From Apiotrichum sp. Y4204 (Eukaryota; Basidiomycota; Tremellomycetes; Trichosporonales; Trichosporonaceae), in assembly GCA_025531455.1 (NCBI GenBank), contig JAMYHL010000024.1, positions 372,001 through 436,000 of the forward strand: a stretch of 64,000 nucleotides of DNA, given 5' to 3'. Position numbers and translations under genes: made by a program. How positions within the stretch are numbered: the first letter of the stretch is position 1; each line of letters begins with the position of its first letter. Positions 46,780-57,794 of the stretch are shown here, piece after piece. Under the pieces are notes generated by a model. It worked only from the letters and a program-made list of their open reading frames with translations, made no database searches and was not told where the DNA came from.

Positions 46780-48069
46780 CGAGGTGAAGATGGAGATGGT
46801 AAGTCCACAATGGATCGTGAACGCGTTGTGTATGGTGGCGACACTGTCCAAACGGAAGCTGTGCAAGCTGTGTTGAACGCCACCGCACGAGCCGCGAATC
46901 ATGTCGCCACAGCCACCGGTTGTGGACTGCTCGACGCGTCCTTTCCATTGCTCAGTACTACTGTATCGCGAAGAGTTTCAGCGTTGACACACTGACATAC
47001 TGACATGACCAGTTCCGCGTGGTCTAACATTCATGCGAAAGGCATCTTGCGAAACCATGGGAATTTCACGTTAACAAGTCTTCGAAGCTTGAGAACGAAT
47101 AACGAGTGGAGTGTAAGTTCTGAATGACTTGTTGAACGATAGTGACATCTGTTGCTATTCCGACAACTGACAATCTGTCATTCCGACTCTTTTGACATTT
47201 ATCCTTGCGCTCACGATCTCATATTCTTATACGTCACGACGAGAACGCGTCTGACATACTTCCCCCAACAGGTCACAGACCCCACTTCCCGCGCATTCCA
47301 CAGTTGCCAAGCAAGATCTTTGAGCCCGGCACGCTCGGCACCCTCGCGTACACTCAGCTCTGGAGACACCTAAGACGACAGTGACGATGGTGACGACGCC
47401 CGTTGGGCCTCCACGCTTGATACCCGAAAGGCGCGTCTCGGCGTTGGGATGGCCCCATGGGGCTGCTTGGGCCAGGAATATGCCAAGCTGGAAACCGCTA
47501 AGAATATCAGATCACACTCATCGCTGGTGAAGATAATGGAGACGATAGAGGCGTGGCTTTTGTCCGATCGGACTTTGGGGATAAGGGGATATAGCGATGA
47601 CCGTATCCAGTCGGACGCGATATCCAATTAGAGGTAGTGGGAGGATGGGGAGAATGTAACGGTGGTGTACACGGCCCGACGTGCACGTATGTACATTACA
47701 TACGTTTCGCTTCACAAGTACGTGTCGACTTGCTTGGCAGGTAGTGCTGGAGCCCGATACCGTTTCTTCTCCAACCAGGGCGGTCCGTCTCTGACTTTGA
47801 TGTGCTCGTCGCTGGCCGCCTTCTCGTGCTTTAGACCAGATATGACAGAGCTATGTATGAAGAGCATCCGCAAGACACCGCAAGACGCCGCAGCGACACG
47901 CTACGCTGCCAGAGTTGTAAAACAAATGAGAATACATACTGCAGATACAGCGCGATGCCCCCTCTACCAAGATGTAACCCGAAAAAAACTATAACTTCTT
48001 AAACATCGTTCAGTCGTTCTTTGAGATGATGCTCCCCTTTGGCAAGATGTAACCGGGATATCGAGACCA
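46780..48069. other. 1.3 kb intergenic, no gene seen
   Basis: Short frames only, lower GC than the flanks. It holds the promoter of the F-box-like gene (left) and the 3' end of the MFS gene (right). Confidence 0.5.
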
Positions 48070-49811
48070 TTACGACTTCTTGAACACCTTCCAGTCGTTC
48101 TGGAGATAGTGCTTAACTCCAATGAGCGCGAGCGCAGCGGCGAGGAAGAGGCCGCCGCAGAACCCGATCGAGATGGCGTACGCGTCCGGCCCCGTCCTGT
48201 GGAGGTGGGAGCGGGAGTAGTCTACGAGCATGATCGCGAACGCCTGCGCGAACAGATTCGGAATCGCCAACGTCATCCAGTAGATGCTCAGTGAGGACCC
48301 GAGGTCCGCCAGCCCGACGACACTGGCGGCCAGCGGGGTGGACGCGCTGTGAATCGTGCCGCTCGTCGCGCCGCAGATGAGCGCGTAGATCGCCATCACC
48401 GCGAACGACCGTCCCAGCATCCACATCGTGAGCGTCACCACTCCGGCGATGAGGTACGACACAATCACCATATTCGTCCTTCCTCCACGGTCGAGCAGGA
48501 TGCCCCATATCGGGCGCCCAATGACCTGGCCAGCGGCGAGGATACTCTGCACCGCGCCGCCTTGCTTCTGCGTCAGGCCAAGGGCGTTCGTGCAGAACGA
48601 TGCCAGCGTGTAGATTGCAATAAAGTAGCCCATCACTGTTGTCAGTGTGATTCTTGTTCTCCTACTCACTGGTCAAGAAAGCCCACATCAGCATGTACTT
48701 GAAGCCTGGGTGCCAGAAGAAGTTGAGCTGGAAGGGTGCGCTGCGCGCGCCGAGAGCCTTGTGGCGCCCTCGCATGAGCAGCACGGACGGCAACAGGACG
48801 GCCATGGAGATACACCCGTTTATAACGTATGTATATTTCACGCCGAGGGAGTGCAGCAGCAGCGGAGTGGTGTTGCAGAAGATGAGGGCGCCGACACCCG
48901 AGCCGGCCTGAGAGATGCCTTGTGCAAAGGACAGGCGGCGGTCAAACCAATGCGCGAGAATCGGTTGCGATGGGACGAGAATCTGGGTGTAAGCATGAGG
49001 ATCACTACACGACGCGCCAGCGCCAACATTGTCTTCACTCCCCGTCTCCCCGCTCCCCCATCCTGCTACTCACCAGACCCATGCCGACGCCAAAGACGAA
49101 GCCCTGGCAGATAATAAACGGTCCAAAGCTCTTGCTAAACCCCGCTCCAATCTGGCCCAAGCCGACACCGAGCGTCCCTGGGGTGAGCACCGAGTCAAAC
49201 TACTACAGATGCGATCGACATCTTCTCATCTCGCATCATTCAGGCTACTTACCGAGAATCATGGGGATATGGATTCCGAACCGCCGTACGAGGAAGTTCG
49301 CCAGCGGGCCCTGCATGACGGCAACAGCGGCGCTCACGCCGCCGACCCATGCATAGTCAAGCTGCGTCGAATTGTAGTAGTTGAACTCGAGAAAGTACGA
49401 CGAGAAGACGCCGTACGTCGTGTTGACGCCCCACGTGCACGCGTTCAGTCCGAGGAGACAGAACATGATAACCCAGCCGTATCCGCCGTTCGGGAGCTCG
49501 TCATCCTTGTCATGGTGCGAGCTCTGGGTGAGCTCACGCGTGAGCTTCTCCCCGCCAACGTCATGCGAGCTGTCGAGCTTCGTGTCGTCGATGCTTGTGC
49601 TGGCCGGCAGAGTCGTTTCGGCCTCGAGCGCGCGTGCGATCTCCACCATTGACGGCGCGACGCTCGGCGGGCGCAACGACTGTCCTGAGCGTATGGAGAA
49701 GACGGAGTTCGTTGACATCCGCGTGTTCGCCCGCGAGAGATGGTGGTGCGATCCGGCCGCGCCGGGCGAGGCCGGCGAGTGGGCACCGTGCCGTGATTGG
49801 GAGTGTTCCAT
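48070..49811 (-). CDS. MFS transporter, monocarboxylate/riboflavin (Mch)-like
   Basis: Membrane transporter of the MCT family. The first exon (from 49811) codes a 105-residue Ser/His-rich cytosolic N-terminus, then the family signature GGYGWVIMFCLLGLN in TM1 and WGVNTTYGVFSSYFLEF. Following exons give LGVGLGQIGAGFSKSFGPF, ILAHWFDRRLSFAQGISQAG (the loop 4-5 motif of MCTs) and YVINGCISMAVLLPS. The last exon (to 48070) has TQKQGGAVQSILAAGQVIGR and LAASVVGLADLGSSLSIYW. Fungal members include Mch5 (riboflavin) and several carriers of unknown substrate. Four or more exons separated by short introns near 49240, 49060-48990 and 48650. Confidence 0.87.
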
Positions 49812-50817
49812 GTCGTGGAGTGAGGTGCTTGTGTAACTAGAAAGTTGACATGGGAAGGAATGGACAGGGCAAGAGGATATCAGGAGGCGTCAACTCGCCG
49901 CCTTATGTCTCGTCGTTTGTACGACTTTGTCATGCCCATTCTTACTCGATCTCGAAATCTCGGTGAGAAGTTTGCGGCAAAAGAGCGCCGCAACAGAGGC
50001 GACAAACCCTGGCTGGCTGGCAGCTGGCTTGCTCCTGTTTGTCGCTAATGTCCGGGCCCCACTGCCCCGAGGCCCCATTATCCGGAGAGTCACCGCCGAT
50101 TCACCGTGGTCGCCGCGGTGGGCTGCCGAGCGCTGCCGAGCATGCCGAGGATAGCCAACAGTATCCAGCCGGGTGCCTGATTTTGAGGCATGCTGGAGCA
50201 CATGTCCATCCTGTCCCGGTGCCGAGGATGTACAGTACCATGGCTATATCCGCTTTGCCGATGATCGAGGCCAAGACATCGCTGGAACGCCGCTGGAACG
50301 CATCGCATATTTAATACACCGAGGGGGAGTGGGGTAATGCAATTGTTCGCCCACTGACACACCCCTTGGAGATCGATCCAAGACAGAGCAGCAATTTCCC
50401 GACTGACTCGACGTTGACTGACTGTAAAGCAGCAAGAAGACCGTTGTTCTACAATTCTGCAGGTACATCGCACCTACGTCCACAACCCACGTCCCGCGGC
50501 ATGCTGAAACTGGGTGTTAGTACTGCTGCGGTGTCTTTGGTGCGGTGTCTCTGCTTGTCTTATCGGAGGAGACATGCATAGTAAGTGCGACGTGTTTGAT
50601 AATCCCGTGGTCAAGTTTTGGCTGTTCTGGGACAATCGGAGAAAGCATCTGGGTGCCACCAAGCGGTCTCGTCCCCGATCCAGTAGTGCTGGAACAGATC
50701 CAAGTCCCCTTCTAGAACCCAAGGTCGCACTGTGTGAGTCCACTACACACCCAGAGGATTGCTGGTCATGAGCTGCAACGTTGCACCCAGCTGCACGACT
50801 ACGTCCGCTGGTGGTGG

Positions 50818-50871
50818 ACTTATCTGGTGGACGGCACTAACGCACTAACGCGCTAGCGCGTCGACTTATCT
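50818..50871. promoter_or_regulatory. Palindrome flanked by GATA-type motifs
   Basis: ACTTATCT (AGATAA on the other strand, the core of fungal GATA-factor sites) at 50818-50825 and 50864-50871 flanks a perfect 14-bp palindrome at 50848-50861. Location between two divergent genes supports a regulatory role; unproven. Confidence 0.4.
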
Positions 50872-51157
50872 CATGTCTCACGACCGCAACAGGCATCCAC
50901 CAGCCACACACACACACTAACCACAAACTCGTTACGTGTCTCATTTACCATTGATTTAGTGCTCGATGCGTCGTGTGAGCTGTGTGCAGGGCGTCGTGCA
51001 GGATATGGGGGTTTACTTTAGTGTCCTCTGGCTGCTGGGCCGGCGGCAATGTGGGTGCGGAGGTTGTCATTTCTCCTCGCAACTGTCGCATTCTCATCCC
51101 TCAGTTCTCCTTGACTTGTTCTCTGCCCTCTGTCTTTCTTTTCCTCTTCTCGCTCTG

Positions 51158-51164
51158 TATAAAT
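51158..51164 (+). promoter_or_regulatory. TATA box
   Basis: TATAAAT followed by a CT-rich leader, about 165 bp before the start codon at 51328. Confidence 0.55.
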
Positions 51165-51327
51165 TCCTCCTCTCCTCACATCCACATCTCTCCATCCTCA
51201 ACTCTCTGTCTCCAACTCTCAATTCCCATACCAATCAACAGACCTTCTCTCTTGTCGCTCTTGTACCTTGTTCGATCTTGTCTTCCTCACGTTCAAAAAT
51301 CGCTTGTTTCTCATATCGAACAGCACT

Positions 51328-52864
51328 ATGCGCCTTCAGTGCTACACGCGCGATGAACTTGTACGCTTCCTCCCGTCGTCCACTCTGACCCCAGCTCTCC
51401 CTCACGGACCACCGCGGGTGGTTCAACGACGCGCTCCTTGATGGCTTCAAGCTCGCCGAGACAGGCAGCGTGTACATGATTCCCTCCCTTGAGGCTGCCG
51501 CCTCCCTCAACATCCCCATGCCTCCCATGCAGACCCTGTGGGGGCTCATAGACTGCATCAACATCACCTACCTCTGCGGCCGTCTCGACTCGGGTTCGAA
51601 GATTCAAGAGCACTGCTCGTGCGAGGCCTTTGCAGAAGACGACAGGCGCTGCCGGCACCTCTGGGCAGTCGAGTTTTACGTTAACCGCCTCCGCGGCGCG
51701 TATCACGGACCGCATATTGAGAAACACCCCAACTTCCTTGCGCAGAAGTTCCCCGAACTCCGCCCCTTCCGTCGCCCCGCCTTCCTTTCCCCCGGTGTGC
51801 ATGGCGACCAGCTCGTTGACCAGCACGGCCTGTGTGTGTTCATCCTCCTCGCCAACAGCTCCGTTTTCCTCAACAAGTTTGAGCAGTACACGACACGCCG
51901 CGAGCATGCAGGCAAGCGGATCTGGTCCACCCTGTACCACTTTTTCAGCGACGTTCAGGAGGGCGTGGAGTTTCTTGACTGGAGAAAACTGTTTAATGAG
52001 CTTTCTAGTGGGTATACTGGTGATGAAGAAGACCCACTGATGGCAGCAATTCCAGAACTCGAGTTTGAAATGGGCTTCCTCGACGCGGCAAACCTCCTGC
52101 ACACAGTGCTGAAAATTATGGACAAACACAGGCTGTACGGCTCGTCGCGCTTCTCGGCTCTTTTTGAGTGGAAGGACGACGTGCGCCGGACCTGCGGCGA
52201 GTGCTTCACGGAGGGAGTGACCGACACGATTGAGGGCTGGAAACGTTTCGTGGTGCCCGCCCGTAAGATGGAGGGCGACATGTCCCCGCGTCGACTGGTT
52301 CCCACTCCCACGCCGAGCGTCTACGACCTTATTGAGCGTGCACAGCTCCAGACCACTCGCTTTAGGTGCCGCCAGTGCAGGCTCGTCGCCAACCAGCGCA
52401 TACAGTACCAGCCCGTCAAGACTCCGTGTCTCCTCCTCATCGACGTGAAGCAGCACCCGCGCTGGGCTGGCGCGAGCCCCTGGCATATTCCCACATACAT
52501 TAAAGACGAGGGACACGAGTACGAGCTCGTCGGCTTCCTCACACACGAGGTCGGGCGCAGCACAACCCGCGGTTTCGCGGCCGTCACCTACCACAGCGGC
52601 GACTTCACCGAGTGGCTTGGCGACAAGAACGTCAAGTATGCCGAGACGCCCGGCCGAGTGCCAACCATTGTTTTATACCAGCATCGTCCTCGGGGACAAG
52701 AGAGTGCGTGTTGCCTTGCCGACATGTAAACTCGCGGTCATGCTGACATGCCAGAATCCGACGCGGACCACAAATTCATCCCCGTCAACCCGGTGCTTCC
52801 CGATACGCCGGAGTCGGCGCGTTCTCCTACGCGTACCCGCGCCAACTCGCTCGGACCCGTGTGA
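51328..52864 (+). CDS. Ubiquitin-specific-protease-like protein, probably inactive
   Basis: Exons 51328-51360, 51395-52703 and 52755-52864, 483 residues. The order of segments resembles a USP (peptidase C19) core. A Cys-box-like GLCVFILLANSSVFLNKFEQY region has its Cys at about 158. FLDAANLLHTVLKIM lies where active enzymes have QDAHEFL. SALFEWKDDVRRTCGECF and RFRCRQC give a CxxC pair. The C-terminal strand set YELVGFLTHE precedes TRGFAAVTYH, WLGDKNVKY and TIVLYQHRP. Active USPs have GHY where this has RGF, so the catalytic His is lost. The N-terminal GWFNDALLDGF also faintly recalls Ulp1-type proteases. Expected role, if any, is ubiquitin binding without cleavage. The family call is from motif order, not from a search. 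Confidence 0.6.
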
Positions 52865-53422
52865 ACACTAGTAGTTGCTTTGAGTATAGCGACAATCTGC
52901 AGTGACGCCACGTTCTCCACGATGGGGAACAGTTACAAGACGACGATTGACAATGCCAATTAAGAGACGCCGAGAGGCGACCACCTGTTGTATCCACCAT
53001 TATAAGTGTTGTCGTTTCCCACCACATGCCATTCTGTACTGGTCAGACAGTCGCCCAGTACCCTACTATCGTATGCGATGCAGGTCATCATCACTTGCTG
53101 TGAGAGTCCTCGAATAGTTCAAATAGTCAGGATGGACCATTCTGCCCGACCCAGCGCAGCCAATTCTGGGTAGCTCTTGGGTCGTACAAAGGCTGCACGA
53201 CCTGCACCAGCTGCAAGCTCTGCAACATTTTGTTTCCGCGCTTCCGCGCTTCCGCCAACCCTCTGTATAGGCATGCCACTCTTTGCGTGCCTTTCGCATG
53301 TCTCAGGCTCGCAAGCGATCATCCACTTTTCCCTCTCCCCCGAGATTTCGGCAACACTCGTTCTCGAAACACAAAAGTCACAACTCTCATCTCGCAACCT
53401 CGACCACTCCCTTCCACCAGCG
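52865..53422. other. Intergenic, MRPL27 promoter side
   Basis: No gene is seen. Confidence 0.5.
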
Positions 53423-53954
53423 ATGCGCCCCACCTCCCTCCTCTCCGGCGCGAGCCGCCTCCCACTGACCCCGAAGCGCGCCAACAAGGACTTTTACAAG
53501 GGCACGCGCCAATCGTACGTCCCCGGCGGCGGACACCGTACCGGTCCTCCTGGAGCGCACGTTATCCGCGGAAAGGCAAAGTACCGCGTCGACGACACCA
53601 AGGTCCGTTTCTACGTTGGCCCGGGAATTGAGCGGATCGAGGCGACCCAGGTGAGTTACGAGTAGCTTGAAGTCTGGATGCAGAGCTGTTCACTCACCAA
53701 CCTTCCAGCTCAAGCCGTACGTTACCACGAAACCGGTCGACATCCCCGCCGCGCACCTCCCCCCCTTCTCCCCGACGGCCCCGCCAGGCGCCGAGACGCG
53801 CTTCTCCAAGGCGTACCAGGCTCTCAGCACGCCGCAGCGCAATGCGCTGATCATGGACGCGCGGCGCAAGTGGTACGCGGCGCTCGCGGAGCGCTTCCCG
53901 GCCCCGCAGTACGAGGAGGGCGCGACCAAGGCGGTTGAGGCGCGGACAAAGTAG
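53423..53954 (+). CDS. MRPL27: Mitochondrial large-subunit ribosomal protein mL41
   Basis: Exons 53423-53650 and 53709-53954, 157 residues. Mitochondrial ribosome protein of the large subunit (yeast MRPL27). Conserved block: TPKRANKDFYKGTRQS, VPGGGHRTGPPGAHVIRGKA, KYRVDDTKVRFYVGPGIERI and, across the intron, LKPYV. The N-terminus (RPTSLLSGASRLPLTPKR) is basic and Ser-rich, as for a mitochondrial targeting peptide. It is convergent with SMD1. Confidence 0.93.
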
Positions 53955-54712
53955 AGCAGCCGGCGAGCATGCCCTTGCTACAGCTACAGTGGTTTGGGCG
54001 AGACACATCTCATGCATGTAATTCTATTGACGGGAGTGATGGTGGGAACGCCGCGCGCTTCGCCAAGAGAGGGGAGTCTACGAACGACGGTCTCGGTGGT
54101 TAGGCTGCAGCTGAGCTGGTCGGCTGCTTTGCCGAGGTCCTGCAAGAGCGATGGCAACATGACTGGAGTACGGAGCTGCAGACATTTTGTGTCAGAAGAA
54201 ATGTTGACTTGGTGACTGGCGTGACCGTCAGAGGATCCTGTCGTTATGGAGACCCCGCGAGTTGCTTGTCTGGTCATAATAAACGGGGACAAACCCGTTG
54301 GGGCTGTTGGTACCGCGGAAAGCACAGGAGAAAGCAGAATCATTCCTTTGCAGTCTTGGCTTTTTGCGTAGTGGAGGTTGCAGCTGCATCGGTTGATGAG
54401 GCTTGTCCGATGCTCGCCTCCCGCTCCAGTGACCACCAGAGGCTGGCCCCCAAAGGTGCGCTGGTTGCCTGGTGTGCAAAACGCGTTTAACACCGTACAC
54501 GAGCGAGTCTGGAGCCACGCGGAAGCCTGACCTCCAAGTCTGAATCGTTGTCAGCACCCTGCTTTCAACTGTCAATGTCAATGTCCATGTCAGTGTCAGC
54601 ATCTCGTACATAGCAATGGGAATACATGCCGGGCATGGGATCATCGTGCCTCTGCCAGTGTGCCACAACTCTAATGAAAACGGATACGCTCGAACGGTCA
54701 TAATGAAGCAGA
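53955..54712. other. Convergent intergenic, no gene seen
   Basis: 3' regions of MRPL27 (+) and SMD1 (-). Open frames lack motifs. Confidence 0.5.
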
Positions 54713-55363
54713 TTAGAACCCACGTCCGCGTCCGCCGCGTCCGCGCGGCCCTCCGCGCATTCCACGGCCACCACCGCGCGGTCCGCCACGCCCGCGCGCA
54801 GCCGCTCCCTCCTTGCGCTTCTTGGCGCGCGGCGCGTCGTCGACCAGCAGCGTGTCAAGCGGCAACGAGTCGGGAAGGATAAAGTACCGCACGTTGTTGC
54901 CGCGCACCGCGATGCTGTCCAGGTGTACTGGCGGCGTTCCGGCTGCCTGGCCACGAAGCGTCATCTTGACCGACTTGAGGTGCGTGTTCATCTGCGGGTC
55001 GACGGCTGGCGTTAGTCAGGTCCTGTACGGGGGATAAAGAGGGGGAAGACAGAGTGGCCGAGGCGCGGATGGGATGGGGCGCTGTTGTCTTGCGGATGGG
55101 TGGCATAAGAACACCATCCGCGTTGCCACAACGCCACGCCAATGTCCCCGCGCATCCGTCAAGTTGTCGCGGGAGACATCCGAGCTCGCTCCGCATCCTC
55201 CCATCCCTCCATCGACAACGCACAAGTAATCGTCCCGTGGATGACAGTCCCGTTTTTGAGCTCGATCGTGACCGTTTCGTTGTTGAGCTTCATCAAGAAC
55301 CTGCGTGAATGTTAGCTTGAGGTTCCACAAAGCATAAAAGCGAACGCACCTGACGAGCTTCAT
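54713..55363 (-). CDS. SMD1: Spliceosomal Sm protein D1
   Basis: Core snRNP protein that forms the Sm ring on U1, U2, U4 and U5 snRNAs. Exons 55363-55350, 55300-55224 and 55005-54713, 127 residues. Sm1 motif: [20 protein letters not shown] with HGTIT; Sm2: [16 protein letters not shown] and [17 protein letters not shown]. The tail is a basic GRG repeat ([20 protein letters not shown]), the target of arginine methylation in this family. The first exon codes only four whole residues (MKLV) plus part of the next codon. It is head to head with the STRAP gene. Confidence 0.95.
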
Positions 55364-56453
55364 TTTGAGAGACGGAGTCGGATGCGAGTACGGGGGTGTC
55401 GAGGGGGTGCTCTGTGAGCGGGTGGGTGGTTGTTGTTGTTGATGGAGGTTTTGGAAGTTGTGTCGTTCGAGCTGGTCGCGTTCAGCCGTCATCAACAATC
55501 ACAATCATCGAAGCAAGAGGCGCGCGCAAGAGAGAGGCACTTCATTATGAGCGGAGTTAGCGGGATTATTTCGGGTGGCAGCCGCGGATCAATGATGCAA
55601 ATGATGCAATGGGTCAAATTAGGTTTGTATTCGGCCCGGTGCTGCGCCTAATGGGGTGCACTGCCTCTTTTTGTATTGATTTCCTAATTGCAGGCTTGCC
55701 GCCTTGCTGTGATTGCTCCACCTGGTGTGCTGCTTCGCTTCCTTGTCGTCGTCGTTATCCTCGCGCTCGACCTCGCTCTCTGCCTCCTCATCACCATCAC
55801 CATCACCCACATCTCTTACTCCCCCTTCCCCCCCTCCCCCTTCTTCTTTCCCTTCTCCCCCTTCTCGTCAACGACTCCCCCGACTCTCGTTCTCACCGCC
55901 TCCTTGCCACGACACGACCGCTGTTCATTTCTCTCTCCACAAGCATTGCGAACCCCACTTTAATACCAACCCGAACCCCACACGTCCCCAGCGACTGCGA
56001 TACCCACTCGGCGCCCTAGTCGACAGATCTCTTATTTTTTTGCTTCGCAACTCTTATCGCTCGCTCGTGAGACGACCACGTCCTACGCTCTTGGCGTTCA
56101 TCAACAAATCCATCTTTTGTCTCTATCAACAAGGAACAAAGCATTCATAGATTGGGCTGCGCCCCCGCCTCCAAGCCCAGCTACCCGCACGCACTCGACT
56201 CTCGTACAATAAACAACACACAACTTGTAAATCCACTCACAGCCGCATCACATACACCTACACCGTTCCCAGCAACCACTTTGACAACTGCACCCACACT
56301 CATCGTCGGCGACGCGCTTCGAATACACGTCGCACCCGCGCATCTTTCACCCCGTAAAGAACTTCCTTTTTGTGTCATCAACCAACCCACAGGACTCGAC
56401 CTGTTTCCCGCCTTATTCTCGCATCCACACCCTAAGTTTATAGAATCGCCACA
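55364..56453. promoter_or_regulatory. Bidirectional promoter region, SMD1 and STRAP
   Basis: 1.09 kb between divergent start codons. The right half is a long pyrimidine-rich leader (about 55790-55900) before STRAP. No TATA consensus. Confidence 0.5.
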
Positions 56454-57794
56454 ATGGTCACATATCCCAACGGTTACCAGTCGGGCCAGTCGGGCCCCAC
56501 TGGCATCAGCCCTGCGCCCCCCACGAACGGCGGGGTAGCCAGCAACTCGGTCAAGGTCCAGCCTCTCCTTTGTTCTGGCCACACCCGCCCTGTTCCCCAT
56601 CTGCAGTTCTCCAACATGTAGGTTGCTCGGCAAGGGCACCGCTCACCCGCCAGGCTTCAGGACGGCACATATCTTCTTATCTCCGCGTGCAAGGACGGAA
56701 ATCCGATGCTCCGCAGCTGGCTCGGTGACTGGATCGGAACCTTCCTGGGTGCGATAAGAGAAAACGTGCGATAACTGACAGTTTCCAGGCCACAAGGGAG
56801 CCGTTTGGTCGACCAAAATCTCCCTCGACGCCTCGCGCGCGGTGACTGGCAGCGCCGACTTTTCTGCGTGAGTGGCTGTGGCGAACGCCGTGTGTCGGAT
56901 AAATGGATTCAGAAGGCGGGATGCTAATAATGGCAGCAAGATATGGGACACCAACTCGGGCGAGGCGTTGCACTCGTTCTCGCACAACCATATCGTCCGC
57001 GCGGTCGCCCTCAACCCCCAGGTCCAGCCCCAGTACCTCCTCACCGGTGGCCACGAGAAGAAGATACGCCTCTTCGACCTCAACCGCACCGACGCGCAGC
57101 CCCTTGTTCTCGGGTCGAACCCGGATGGTCTCTCGTGCGACGGCATTGTGCGCAGTCTGGTTTGGGACGAGGGCCAGGGCGGCTCCGTCGCCGTTAGCGC
57201 CGCCGAGGACGGCAAGGTTCGGTGAGTGGTGAAGACTTGGTGGGAGTGGAGTGCGGGCGGAAGGAAGGCCAGATGAAGATATCTCAGGGGGGGGCGAGGA
57301 AAAAGGCGGCCGCGCGATGTGGACGGGAACCACTTAGGGCCTCTGAGCTTGATACTAACTTCAGATGGTGGGACCTTCGCACCCTCTCCCAGGTGGGCGA
57401 GACGGACCTCAAGGAGCCCATCAACTCGATGGAGCTCGCGCACGGCGGCGGCACTCTTTCTGTGGCGGCCGGCAAGAATGTCCACTTCCTCGACATTCTC
57501 CGCCAGCACCCGCCCGTTTCGATCAAGCTGCCTCACGACGTAACATCGGCGTCGCTGCATCCCTTCCTGCGCGACCGCTTCGTTGCCGGCTCGGCGGCCG
57601 ACCCATGGGTTCGCGTGTACGACCTCGACTCGGGCACGGAGCGCGAGGTGTACAAGGGACACCACGGCCCCGTCTTGTGCGCGTCTTACTCCCCCGACGG
57701 CGAGGTTTACGCGTCCGGGTCCGAGGACGGAACGATCCGTCTGTGGCAGACGCAGCCGGGCAAGTCGTACGGTCTGTGGCAGACCCAGGATTAG
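56454..57794 (+). CDS. STRAP: WD40 protein, STRAP/UNRIP homologue
   Basis: Exons 56454-56617, 56654-56748, 56789-56867, 56937-57221 and 57365-57794, 350 residues, the same length as human STRAP. Seven WD40-type blades are expected. Visible ones include LLCSGHTRPVPHLQFSNM, GTYLLISACKDGNPMLRSW, GHKGAVWSTKISLDASRAV with GSADF, KIWDTNSGEALHSFSHNHIV, GGHEKKIRLFDL, VRWWDLRTLSQVGETDL and the last blade YASGSEDGTIRLWQTQPGK. In animals STRAP/UNRIP binds the SMN complex and TGF-beta receptors; in fungi its role is poorly defined, though a link to snRNP assembly or translation is plausible. Confidence 0.9.

Larger units (their letters stand above)
49812..51327. other. Divergent intergenic region with palindrome and GATA sites
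   Basis: 1.5 kb between divergent starts. It contains ACGCGCTAGCGCGT (50848-50861) flanked by two ACTTATCT copies, and a TATAAAT box at 51158-51164 ahead of the gene at 51328. No coding frame is convincing. Confidence 0.5.

Noticed and set aside
51326..52594. 422-codon antisense frame opposite the USP-like gene
   Set aside because: The + strand has a spliced frame with recognisable blocks; the antisense frame has none.
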